Origin: RGIG1927 sp045546275
GTDB lineage: Bacteria; Bacillota; Clostridia; UMGS1883
Assembly (NCBI GenBank): GCA_045546275.1
Contig: JAZQCM010000001.1
Span: 1 to 64,000, forward strand
DNA length: 64,000 nucleotides
Direction: 5' to 3'
Within the stretch, counting starts at the first letter, position 1. The number at the start of each line of letters is the position of its first letter. The notes below the pieces were generated by a model. It saw only the letters and a program-made list of their open reading frames with translations, searched no databases and was not told where the DNA came from. The position numbers and the translations under genes are program-made. Below are positions 8,819 to 18,500 of this stretch, in pieces.

Positions 8819-11800
8819 ATGAAAAAAATAGTGAGTTTACTTTTAACGGCTGTGATGCTGACGGTTCCGGCTCATGCAATGGTTGTTAAGCCCGATGCTA
8901 TGGGTATAACTCATCACGAGGTTACGAATTCTCCTGTTGCAGTAAAAACAGAAGAAGGCGTATTTTTATCGTGGCCTTACGAGGGAGAAGAGGAATACAA
9001 CATTTATCGTAACAATACACTCATTGCCACAACAGATGTTACTAATTACACAGATTTAGGTGCAGATGGTACTGCAGAGTATAAAATTAATTCAACAGAT
9101 GTAAAAGTGTGGAACAAAAACTATCTTGAAGTTCCCATTTCTATTCCTACTCCTTATACATACGAACCGGCACAGCTTAAATATGTTGATATTACCACAT
9201 CTGAAAACGACAGCATACCTTTAGGTCATCAGTGGACAATCTTTCCCCGTGAAAACGGCTATGTTGTTCTTATTGATGAAGCAGGTAAATGTCTTGACGT
9301 AGAAAACTGGAAGGTTGACCCCGGCAGCACCTTGGGCTGTTATGCTTACAACAACAGCAACAACCAGAGGTTCATGCTTGAAAAAGAAGGTAAAGGTTAC
9401 TACATAAAAGGTGAACAGAGCAACCTTTACGTTACAATCGGCAAGGATGCCCGTGTAACCATTGAAAAGAAGGAAAATGCATCTTTGTTCTATATTGAAG
9501 AAAAAAAGGAACCTGTTCCCGAAAACATTGAAAAAATGGTATATGACCTTACATTCCCGCCTTCTTACGGCCCCGGCGATGCATCTGTTGGTGATCTTGA
9601 CGGCGACGGCGAATGGGAAATTGTTTTAAAGTGGGACCCTTCAAATGCTAAGGATGCAGCCCATGGCGGTGAAAGCGGCAAAGTTATTATTGATGCATAC
9701 GAGCTCGATGGCACACTTATGTGGCGAGTTGACATGGGTGTAAATATCCGTGCAGGTGCTCATGATACACAGTTTTTGGTTTATGACTTTGACGGAGACG
9801 GAAAAGCTGAGGTTGCAACCCGTATTTCTGACGGCACCACAGATGGCGTCGGCAACATTATTGGGGATATTACAAAAAGATGGATAGATGGCGGTGGCAG
9901 AAATCTGGAAGGCCCCTTATGGCTTGCAGTATTTGACGGCACTACAGGCGAAATGAGAGCAAAAACAGATTTCTACCCCCAGAATACCAGCAGAGAAACT
10001 TCCACCAGCTTTGGTGACGGCTACGGTAACAGAAGCGAACGCTATAACGCAGCTGTTGCATATGTGGACGGAAAAACTCCTCACATAATCTTCCAGCGTG
10101 GCTATTATGCCCGTACAACTGTTGCGGCATATACCTTTAAGAATAATGCCATTGAAAAGGTATGGCACTTCGATACAGCTGAGTTAGGTGACAACCCCTA
10201 TATGGGTCAGGGTAATCACAATATTTCCATAGCAGATGCAGACCGCGACGGAAAGGATGAAATTTTCCTTGGCTCACTTGCACTTGACCACGACGGATCT
10301 GTTCTTTGGTGCTCAGGCAAGGGTCATGGCGATGCAATGCATTTAGGTGACTTTGACCCCGAAAACGAAGGATTGGAATTTTTCAGTGTGCATGAATGGG
10401 GTCCCTTTGGCTACACCATTTATGATGCAGCATCCGGTGACATGATATACGACATACCCGGTGCAAAGGATACAGGCAGAGGTATTATTGCAAACGTTGG
10501 CCCTTTTGGCGGAAGCTATATTGTAAATGTGGGCAGCGGTGCCAGAAGAATAAACTCCTTAGGCGAAGCGCCCAAGGCAGGCGACTACGGTAACAACTTC
10601 CGTATTTACTGGGACGGCGACTTGTACGACGAGCTTATGGGCGGTACAGGTATTGTAAGCTATACAATTGATGGCAAGGATAATTTGCTTTTAGATGCAT
10701 ATAAGGAAAACAAGTCCCAGTCGATTAACGGCAGTAAGGGAACGCCTTGTCTTTCGGCAGACATTTTCGGTGACTGGAGAGAAGAGGTTATCTTCAAGAG
10801 CGAGGATAATACAAAGCTCCATATTTACACAACAACAATTCCTACCGATTTTGCAATGCCTTCACCCATGACAGACCATGTGTACAGAATGGGTATTACA
10901 TGGCAGAACTCGAGCTACAACCAGCCTCCTCATTTGGGCTATAACCCCGAAATAGGGTTAAGATTGTGGATTGACAAAACCCAGGCTGACATGAACGGAA
11001 TGAAGCTTGAGGTGGATGCGGCTCCTTACATTTTAAACGGCAGAACAATGGTTCCCTTAAGATTTATAGCAGAGCTTTTCGACTTTGACGTTCAGTACGA
11101 AAACGGTACTGTTAAAATTTCTAAGAATAATTCCTTGTTTGAAACTGTCATTGGTACAAGAAAGTACACAATGAACGGTGTAGAAAAGGAAATGGACGCA
11201 GAAAGCGTTATTGTAAATGACCGCACAATGGTACCTGTGAGAGTTATTGCAGAGGCTTTTGGTATGAAGGTTAACTGGGACGGCGAGGAAAGAGTGGTTA
11301 CTGTTTCACGCGGTGGCGAAAAAGAGGACTATGTAACCATTTTTGCTCTTGCAGACATCAATCAGGCGCAAAGCATAGACATGCTTCATTATTTCTTTGA
11401 CAAGACTGTAAGCTTTAAAAAGGTAAATAGTGTTGATGAAATTATCGGAAGTGCCGAATCGGGAGACTACGCAGTTGTATTTAATGGTGAAGATGTTGCT
11501 GAACTTACTGAAATGGGCGTTAATATTGTTAATGCACAAAATGTTTTAATCGATAACACCAATACACGTACAACCTTTGACACTGCAGGCAGAATTGCAG
11601 AGCTTATTTATCAGTATATTGATGGTGCATCAAGAAAGATTAACGGCTATGCACAGACTGTAACCTTTAAAGGTGAAAATGAATTCAATGTAGCCCTGTG
11701 GGGTAACTCACCCTATTACCGCGTAACACTTGAAGGCAATGCAAAGGCGGAAATAAATGGTGAAACAGCACTTGTATGGGAAATTGACGGTAAGAGTGTT

Positions 11801-12079
11801 TCCTATGTGGATGGCCCTTCCGAAACCATTACTGTTACAGCTGACGGTGAAATAACTGCAACTGTTGAACCTTGTGAGAAGAAGGAGCAGATCGAATTCA
11901 AAGCTCCTGCAGACATGACCTTTAAAGGCGAAGTTGCAGGCATTGTAAAATATGAAAACGACAACAAGGCAACAATTTTTAATTCGACAGATGAGCCTAA
12001 AAAGGTAAGAGTAGGAAACACTGTTATAAAAATTGAAGCAAAGAGTTCAATAACATATGATAAGAAGGTGATCAGATGA
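8819..12079 (+). CDS. Secreted rhamnogalacturonan lyase, family PL11, multi-domain
   Basis: A 1,086-residue exported enzyme. After the signal peptide (to about residue 20) come a fibronectin-like domain (about 40-110), a ricin-type beta-trefoil insert (about 117-234), the PL11 beta-propeller (about 239-720), a copper-amine-oxidase-N-type stalk domain with the repeated NGRTMVPLR/NDRTMVPVR motif (about 724-830) and an unassigned C-terminal region. The propeller has Ca-binding DLDGDGEWEI and DFDGDGKAEV loops and DADRDGKDEI, as in Bacillus YesW/YesX. PL11 enzymes cut the rhamnose-galacturonate backbone of rhamnogalacturonan I by beta-elimination. Bacillus PL11 enzymes lack the ricin insert and the stalk domain, which probably help binding or surface display. 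The next gene overlaps its stop (ATGA). Confidence 0.92.
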   Translation: MKKIVSLLLTAVMLTVPAHAMVVKPDAMGITHHEVTNSPVAVKTEEGVFLSWPYEGEEEYNIYRNNTLIATTDVTNYTDLGADGTAEYKINSTDVKVWNKNYLEVPISIPTPYTYEPAQLKYVDITTSENDSIPLGHQWTIFPRENGYVVLIDEAGKCLDVENWKVDPGSTLGCYAYNNSNNQRFMLEKEGKGYYIKGEQSNLYVTIGKDARVTIEKKENASLFYIEEKKEPVPENIEKMVYDLTFPPSYGPGDASVGDLDGDGEWEIVLKWDPSNAKDAAHGGESGKVIIDAYELDGTLMWRVDMGVNIRAGAHDTQFLVYDFDGDGKAEVATRISDGTTDGVGNIIGDITKRWIDGGGRNLEGPLWLAVFDGTTGEMRAKTDFYPQNTSRETSTSFGDGYGNRSERYNAAVAYVDGKTPHIIFQRGYYARTTVAAYTFKNNAIEKVWHFDTAELGDNPYMGQGNHNISIADADRDGKDEIFLGSLALDHDGSVLWCSGKGHGDAMHLGDFDPENEGLEFFSVHEWGPFGYTIYDAASGDMIYDIPGAKDTGRGIIANVGPFGGSYIVNVGSGARRINSLGEAPKAGDYGNNFRIYWDGDLYDELMGGTGIVSYTIDGKDNLLLDAYKENKSQSINGSKGTPCLSADIFGDWREEVIFKSEDNTKLHIYTTTIPTDFAMPSPMTDHVYRMGITWQNSSYNQPPHLGYNPEIGLRLWIDKTQADMNGMKLEVDAAPYILNGRTMVPLRFIAELFDFDVQYENGTVKISKNNSLFETVIGTRKYTMNGVEKEMDAESVIVNDRTMVPVRVIAEAFGMKVNWDGEERVVTVSRGGEKEDYVTIFALADINQAQSIDMLHYFFDKTVSFKKVNSVDEIIGSAESGDYAVVFNGEDVAELTEMGVNIVNAQNVLIDNTNTRTTFDTAGRIAELIYQYIDGASRKINGYAQTVTFKGENEFNVALWGNSPYYRVTLEGNAKAEINGETALVWEIDGKSVSYVDGPSETITVTADGEITATVEPCEKKEQIEFKAPADMTFKGEVAGIVKYENDNKATIFNSTDEPKKVRVGNTVIKIEAKSSITYDKKVIR

Positions 12080-12822
12080 AAAAGCTTTTATTAACTGTTT
12101 TATCTCTTGTATTACTCTGTAACGCTGTTGTGTCTTATGCAGCAGGGGATGTGGCATTGGAAGAAATAGCTGAAAAAATGAATTATTCTCTTGATTATGA
12201 TGAAAAAACTGACAGTGTTTTCTTAAATGGTATTTACACCGAGGCAGTAAAGGAAAAATCTACAAATCTTTATTTTAACGGCTTCAGCTGCGGTGCGGGA
12301 TTACTTTCAAAGAGTGGCGATAAGTTTTTTATAACAGAAAGCGCATTGAAGGAAAAGCTGGGACTTATTCACAATGCTGATGGTTCCTTTACACAGGTTG
12401 AGAAAAATATTCCTCAGGTGCAGATAAGCACAGAAAAAACATACGCAATTGTAAACTGCCAGTCAGGAAATGCACTTACAAGTGTGGACAATGAACTCTA
12501 CACAGACGCCTTTACTAAAGCAGAAAACCAGAAGTTTACTTTTGTTCAATCAGATGTTCAGGGATTTTACCACATCAGAGTGGCTGCCACAGGAAAGAAT
12601 ATTGATATTTTCAATCATGGCATGGCTGCAGGTGTTGAAATTATTGTGTGGGATCCCGGCAACGGTGACAACCAGAAATTCTCTGTTGAATATCAGGGAG
12701 ACGGCTATTATATTACTGCAAGGGGAAGAGAGCTTCCCATGGATGAATACGGCAGTGAAATTATTCAGAACAGTATTCATAACGGCAACAGCCAGAAGTG
12801 GAAAATTATAGAAATAGGGTAA
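12076..12822 (+). CDS. Secreted ricin-type beta-trefoil lectin protein
   Basis: A 248-residue exported protein whose ATG overlaps the PL11 stop codon, so the two are co-translated. After the signal peptide (MKKLLLTVLSLVLLCNAVVSYA) comes a partial copper-amine-oxidase-N-like segment (about 25-110). A ricin-B-like trefoil follows (about 120-248) with three Q-[FW] repeats (NQKFTF, NQKFSV, SQKWKI). It has no catalytic domain. It probably binds carbohydrate and assists the lyase; sugar specificity cannot be told. The last 50 bp of the gene are repeated at 13037-13087. Confidence 0.85.
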   Translation: MKKLLLTVLSLVLLCNAVVSYAAGDVALEEIAEKMNYSLDYDEKTDSVFLNGIYTEAVKEKSTNLYFNGFSCGAGLLSKSGDKFFITESALKEKLGLIHNADGSFTQVEKNIPQVQISTEKTYAIVNCQSGNALTSVDNELYTDAFTKAENQKFTFVQSDVQGFYHIRVAATGKNIDIFNHGMAAGVEIIVWDPGNGDNQKFSVEYQGDGYYITARGRELPMDEYGSEIIQNSIHNGNSQKWKIIEIG

Positions 12823-12873
12823 TTATAAAGTTTTATGCAAACAAACAGATAGGTGAAAAGTCACCCATGATTT
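12772..12873 (+). repeat. Left copy of duplicated gene junction (degenerate)
   Basis: This 102-bp stretch carries the end of the lectin gene and a damaged copy of the first about 45 bp of the GH51 gene. The right copy is at 13037-13147, offset 265 bp. Here the GH51 start codon is lost and an internal 9-bp stretch is missing, while the lectin frame is intact. Confidence 0.9.
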
Positions 12874-12910
12874 GCTGAAATTATGGCTATAGACGAAGCT
12901 TCATGGGAGT

Positions 12911-12954
12911 ACAAGAAAAGCATCGCAACATAATGACTGCGACGCTTTTCTTGT
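12911..12954. terminator. Terminator inside the duplicated junction
   Basis: A 17-base stem (12911-12927 with 12938-12954, one mismatch), loop 10 bases, right arm T-rich. It separates the lyase-lectin transcript from the GH51 promoter just downstream. Confidence 0.7.
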
Positions 12955-12963
12955 ATCAGATGA

Positions 12964-13029
12964 AGGTGATATTTCAATGTTGCGCGTGATGAAAATACGA
13001 TTTACAGTGATTTTGTTATTTGATAAAAT
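12964..13029 (+). promoter_or_regulatory. Repeated promoter module, copy 1 (GH51 gene)
   Basis: AGGTGATA at 12964, a second GTGAT at 12986, then TTTACA (13001-13006), a 17-bp spacer starting GTGATTTTGTT, and an extended -10 TGATAAAAT (TAAAAT at 13024-13029). The GTGAT units start at 12966, 12986 and 13007, so they are 20 and 21 bp apart. Three near-identical modules occur at 15448, 33339 and 36644. The start codon follows 63 bp later. Confidence 0.75.
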
Positions 13030-13036
13030 TAAACGT

Positions 13037-13147
13037 AGTATCCATAACGGCAACAGCCAGAAGTGGAAAATTATAGAAATTGGGTGATGTTTATGAAGTT
13101 TTATGCAAACAAAAACAAGCAGATAGGTGAAAAGTCACCTATGATTT
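13037..13147 (+). repeat. Right copy of duplicated gene junction
   Basis: This 111-bp copy carries a non-coding relic of the lectin gene end followed by the functional GH51 start (ATG 13093). It duplicates 12772-12873 and begins 7 bp after the -10 box of promoter module 1, so the lectin relic serves as the 5' leader of the GH51 mRNA. Confidence 0.9.
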
Positions 13148-14541
13148 TCGGACACTTTTTAGAGCATTTCCATCGTCAGATTTATGAAGGTGTTTATGAC
13201 CCTTCCAATCCTCTTTCGGATGAAGATGGCTTCAGAACAGATGTTTTAAAAGCCTTGAAGGATATTGAAACTCCTATTATCCGTTGGCCCGGTGGATGCT
13301 TTGTGTCTACCTACAACTGGAAAAAAGGCGTTGGTGAAAACCGCCCTAAGGTGTTTGACAAAACCTGGAGAGTTGAGGACGATAACTCCTTTGGTACAGA
13401 TGAATTTATCAAGCTTTGCAGAAAAGTGGGCTGTGAGCCTTATATTTGTACAAATGCAGGCACAGGCACTATTGAAGAAATGAGTGACTGGGTGGAATAC
13501 TGTAACCTTAAAAACGAGGGCGAATACGCTCAGATGCGTAAGGAAAATGGCTTTGATGAGCCTCATAACGTTAAGTACTGGAGCATAGGTAACGAAAACT
13601 ACGGAAGCTGGGAATTAGGTGCAAAATCTGTTTCGGAATGGGGCAGATTAAGCGTTGAAGCAGCAAAGCTTATGAAGCATGTTGACCCTACAATCGAGCT
13701 TTCTTCTGCAGCACTGAGCGATATTGACTGGAACTTAAATCTTTTACGCAATGCGAAGGATTATATAGGTTGGATGTCTCTTCACGGCTATTGGGACCAT
13801 ATACATGAAACAAATGAGTTCTGCAGCTATGAAAGAGCTATGGAAAAAACAAAAGGTCTTGACGCACAGGTGAAGAGAGTAAAGGGACTTTTGACAGCAC
13901 TTGGTCTTGAAGGAAGAATTAAGATTGCCTTTGACGAATGGAACCTCAGAGAATGGTATCATCCCAAAATTCATGGCGCAGTTCAGGGGCTTACAAAGGA
14001 AGATTATTTGTACCCTCGTGACAAAAATGACGATAACACAAAATATACGATGGCTGATGCGGTGTTCTCGGCATGCTTTTTGAACATGTGTATGCGTAAC
14101 TGTGACATTGTTAAAATGGCAAACTTTTCACCTGTTGTAAATACCCGCGGATGTATATGTACCCATAAGGATGGCATAGTTTTAAGAAGCACATATTTTG
14201 TGTTCCTTCTCTATGTGAAATATCTTGGCGAAACAGTGCTGGATTCCTGGAATGAGGATTTTGACGAGGATATTGACCTTACTGTTACATATTTTAAGGA
14301 CACGGGAAGCTATGCTCTTGCGGTGGCAAATAAGAGCAAGGATGCCGAAAAGGAAATTGAACTTAACTTTGACTGTGAAGGTATGGTCGAAAAGCATTAT
14401 ATCAGTGGCGCAAGCTGTGATTCATACAACGACATTAATCATACTGAAATATCGGTTATTGATGAAATAGCAGGAGAATACAAAAAGGGGATGAAGGTAA
14501 AGCTTGCACCTCACAGTGTTAATGTAATTATCATTAAATAA
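13093..14541 (+). CDS. Intracellular alpha-L-arabinofuranosidase, family GH51
   Basis: A 482-residue enzyme without signal peptide, the usual size for cytoplasmic GH51 enzymes that release terminal arabinofuranose from arabino-oligosaccharides. The (beta/alpha)8 barrel shows RWPGGCF, the acid/base Glu168 in SIGNENYG and the nucleophile Glu282 in FDEWNL. A beta-sandwich follows to the end. The frame is open from 13063, but that part is the duplicated lectin tail. ATG 13093 starts the family-typical MKFYANKN, after a weak GGTGAT site. It is preceded by its own promoter module. The broken gene starts 14 bp after its stop. Confidence 0.94.
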   Translation: MKFYANKNKQIGEKSPMIFGHFLEHFHRQIYEGVYDPSNPLSDEDGFRTDVLKALKDIETPIIRWPGGCFVSTYNWKKGVGENRPKVFDKTWRVEDDNSFGTDEFIKLCRKVGCEPYICTNAGTGTIEEMSDWVEYCNLKNEGEYAQMRKENGFDEPHNVKYWSIGNENYGSWELGAKSVSEWGRLSVEAAKLMKHVDPTIELSSAALSDIDWNLNLLRNAKDYIGWMSLHGYWDHIHETNEFCSYERAMEKTKGLDAQVKRVKGLLTALGLEGRIKIAFDEWNLREWYHPKIHGAVQGLTKEDYLYPRDKNDDNTKYTMADAVFSACFLNMCMRNCDIVKMANFSPVVNTRGCICTHKDGIVLRSTYFVFLLYVKYLGETVLDSWNEDFDEDIDLTVTYFKDTGSYALAVANKSKDAEKEIELNFDCEGMVEKHYISGASCDSYNDINHTEISVIDEIAGEYKKGMKVKLAPHSVNVIIIK

Positions 14542-14555
14542 AAAAGAGAGATAAT

Positions 14556-15453
14556 ATGAAAAAAGCTACAGCACTGCTTCTAACTTTGATTTTTGTTATG
14601 TCTTTTGTACCAACAACAATAATTGCTGAAGAACATGTTATTACTGTGCCCGCATCAAATTACGGGCACAGTGGTTCAGCGGCGGGCACAGGGCTTTTTA
14701 TCGGCTGTGTGGACGATATTAAGGGAAATGTGCATCGTGCCGAATTTATTTCGGGCGTTACAGGCAACAACTCAATTACAGTAGGCAGTACAAGAACAGG
14801 TGCAATTGAGTTTGAAATAGATGGAACACTTGCCCCCCAAACAATCACCCGTGCAGACCTCAAGGTTTACGTGCATGATATAAACGGAAATCTTGGTAAT
14901 GACTGGATGCTTCTGGCAGCTTACGAAACAGAAAATCCAAAGCTTACTTATTCTGTGGGAGGAATGGACAATACTCTTTTTCCTGCCGTAGAGGATAAGT
15001 ATTCTTACGGTGCGGCATTCTGGTCCAATGAAAAATGCACAAAAAGCGACCCGGGCTGGAAAACATTAAACGTAACAAGAGCTGTTGTCAATGCTCTCAA
15101 AAAAGACAACGGGCAAAGTGAAAAGGTAAGAGTCGTTTTAAGACTTCAGGTGCCTGCGGCAGGACTTAATATTTCCACAGATGATAACAAACCGTATATG
15201 GAAATTGTAAATGGAAAAGATTGGTGTTAACTTCTGGAAGGGTGGAAGCGGTCTTAGAACAACAAAGTTTGATCTTTTTGTATCAAAGGACGGCGTAACC
15301 TATAAACAGATTTTCTCAGGAAACAGCATTAACACGGTTGAATTTAACGTAATCGACTGCATGCAGGAAGCGAGATATGTGAAGCTTCATGGATATAATA
15401 ACTCCGAAAACAATTGGGTTAATGTGTATGAGCTTTTTACAAAACAAAGGTGA
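14556..15453 (+). pseudogene. Decayed secreted protein: DNRLRE/CBM96-like start joined out of frame to a F5/8-type C tail
   Basis: Frame one (14556-15230, 224 codons) has a signal peptide and a DNRLRE/CBM96-like beta-sandwich that closely parallels the N-terminus of the secreted protein at 50156 (compare VRVVLRLQVPAAGLNIS with VRLAFRLQVPKAGLNIA). It then hits a stop. In another frame, 15211-15453 reads the second half of a F5/8-type C domain (IGVNFWKGG, YKQIFSG, ARYVKLHG). The first half of that domain and everything between are missing, so an internal deletion with frameshift is the simplest reading. Frame one could still yield a short secreted binding protein. No catalytic residues remain. 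Confidence 0.75.
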
Positions 15454-15513
15454 TATTTTAACATTCTGTGTGATAAAAATACGATTTACAGTGATTTTGT
15501 TATTTGGTAAAAT
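15448..15513 (+). promoter_or_regulatory. Repeated promoter module, copy 2 (large secreted GH51 gene)
   Basis: AGGTGATA at 15448, GTGAT units starting at 15450, 15470 and 15491, TTTACA (15485-15490), 17-bp spacer, extended -10 TGGTAAAAT (TAAAAT at 15508-15513). It begins inside the last codons of the decayed gene. Of the four modules this is closest to copy 1: they are nearly identical from the second GTGAT to the -10 box. Confidence 0.75.
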
Positions 15514-15585
15514 GCTTATATAAGAGAAATTGATTTTTAAAATTCAATCAGTTCAAATTGACAGAGATAATATGGGAGGTTAATG

Positions 15586-18500
15586 ATGAAAAAGAAAATT
15601 TTAAGCATAATGCTTATGTTAGGGATGGTGACAATGCAAGGAAATGGTGTTATTGCAAATGCTGCTAAGCCTAATGAAATGAACGATGTGGAAACTTTAA
15701 ACATTGCAGAGGGGCTTCAGGCATGGTATCGGTTTGACGAAACAGACGGAACCGTAGCTCACGACTCGTCGGGGAACGGACATGATGCTCAATTGGTAGG
15801 TAACGCACAATGGGTTGTAACAAATGAGGGAGAAGGCATTGCTCTTGACATTGATAATACAACCGCAGTTAATACATATGTTGACGTGCCGGTAGCTGTT
15901 ATGGAAAATGTAACAGACGACTTTACGGTGAGCATGTGGGTAAAGGTGGAAGAAGCGGCAACCTGGAGCAGAATTTTTGACTATGGTACAAGAACTTCCG
16001 ACGTTATGTTTTTAACTGCAAAATCCTATCAGTTTAAAATGGATAACGATAATGCAAAGGCTATAGAGCTTCCAAAAAACGGAACAGTTAAAGCTCACAT
16101 GGCAGGTTGTCCTGAGAGCGTGCTCTGGCCCACAAGCTTCAGCACCCCTCGTTGGCAGCACGTAACCGTTACAAGATGCGGCGATGTTTCAACCCTTTGG
16201 GTTAACGGTATCAAGTGGGCAAGAAAATCCTACAAAACAACAAACGCGAGAGTCGGCGAAGACTATAAGTTTTATATCGGTAAATCTGCATGGGAAGAAG
16301 ATTCATATCCCAACATGGAAATTATGGACTTTAGATTATACAACCGTGCACTTACAATCAATGAAATAAACGCTGTTATTAACAACAGCACACTTACAGA
16401 CCAGGCGCAGGTGCATTATGCTATTGATTCAATAGTATTAGGCGATTTGGACAATGTTACATCCAACCTTTACTTGCCCACAAAGGTTAATGATAAGGTT
16501 AATGTTTCCTGGTCATGCGACAGCGAATATCTTGTTGCAAAGGAAAGCATCGGTGCGGTAGTAAGACCTGAGGTGGGTGAAGATGCACAGGTTGTTACTC
16601 TTACAGCCACATTCTCATATGGTGACTATGAAGAAAGTGTGGATTATGACGTTTGCATTCTCCCCAAAGAGGCTACAGATGCCACATACACCTTAGCTGT
16701 TGACACAATAAATCCTCTTCATGCAATGAGCCCCACAATGTACGGCTTGTTCTTTGAAGATTTAAGCATGGCAGGCGACGGCGGTATGTATGCTGAGCTT
16801 CTTCGAAACACATGCTTCCACGACTCAAAAACTTCAATTCCTTTCTGGCATATGTATATGTCCGAAGGTGCAGAGGGTAGCATGAGTCTTAATGATACAA
16901 ATAATCTTAATGATGTTCAGTTCCAGCACTTAAAGCTTTCCGTTACAAATATGCCCGAGAACGGTTATGTAGGCATTCGTAACGAAGGTTATAATGGTAT
17001 GGAATTTGAGGTAGGCAAGGATTATACTCTCACATTCTTTGCACGTACAGATAATTTTGCTGGTAAAATTTCGGCAATGCTCATAAATGCTACAGGGGAA
17101 CAAATTTCCGAAAAGATGAGCGTTGAAGCAATAAATAACGAATGGGCACAGTATACACTTGTTCTTAACACAAAAGAGTATGCAGCACAGGGCGAATTTG
17201 TTCTTTTGTGCGAAGAGGGAACAGGCGATGTTTATCTGGATGTAGTATCCCTTTTCCCGGAAACCTACAAGGATCATAACCTCAGAGAAGATATGGTTGA
17301 TATACTTGTTGACCTTAGTCCCACATTCCTTCGTTTCCCCGGTGGCTGCTATGTTGAAGGCAGATTAATGGAGGATGCTTTCCGCTGGAAAAATACACTC
17401 TACGGCAAAGAAAACAGAGCAGGCCACGACAGCCTTTGGAACTACAGAGTAACAGACGGTCTTGGCTATTACGAGTTCCTGGTTCTTTGTGAGGATCTGG
17501 GCGTTGAACCTATGTATGTGTGTGGCGTGGGTATTGCTCATGAGGAAAATGAAGACTGGGCATATTGGGTGCAGGATGTTTTAGATGCCATTGAATTTGC
17601 AAACGGTGATGTTGATACAAAATGGGGTGCAGTGAGAGCTGAAATGGGTCATCCGGAGCCCTTCAACATGAAATATATTGAAATTGGTAACGAAGCTCAC
17701 TTCCAGTACAAGATTTACGAACCTCGTTATCAGGACTTCTATGATGCGATTAAGGAAAAGTATCCGTACATGAATCTTATTGCTGACTGTAACATCCCCG
17801 GCAAGAGCATTGACATGGTTGATGAACATATTTATAAACCTTCGGAATATTTTATAGATAATGCATACAGATATGATGCCTACGACCGTGAAAGCTATGA
17901 AATTTATGTTGGTGAATACGCAGTTAACTGTTATCACGGTAATCAGAATCTTCATGCAGCATTGGGTGAAGCAGCATTTATGACAGGTATGGAAAGAAAT
18001 TCCGATATTGTTAAAATGACTTCTTATTCTGAGCTTTTTGCTAACCTTAATCACCAGAACTGGAATGCAACAGCTGCATTCTTTGACAACTCCAGACTTT
18101 ACGCAACACCCTCCTTCTATGCACAGAAGATGTTCGGCGAAAAGCTTGGTGACGTTGTTCTTGAAACAACTCTTACATCAAGTGATGAGTCGCTTAACAG
18201 TTTCATTAAGGGTGGTATTGGTCTTGGAACATGGAACAGCGACGTAACCTTTACTGATATTAAGGTTACAAGCAATAAAGATGGCAGCGTTCTTTTCGAT
18301 GGTAATAATACCACAATGGAAGACTGGCAGGCAGGTGACGGTGAATGGAGTGTTGAAAACGGCACTGTAAACCAAAAGGAGATTGCCGGCGATTGCAGAC
18401 TTTGGATTGACAATACAGAATGGACTGACTATACATACGAGGTAACAGCAAGAAAGAACAGCGGTAGCGAAGGCTTCCTCCTTATGGTTGGCCATCAGGA

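Noticed and set aside
17581..18054. 157-codon frame on the minus strand inside the secreted GH51 gene
   Set aside because: It lies wholly antisense to a conserved catalytic domain and its composition is that of a shadow frame; other long antisense frames (for example 30070-30576 and 39611-40066) were dismissed for the same reason.
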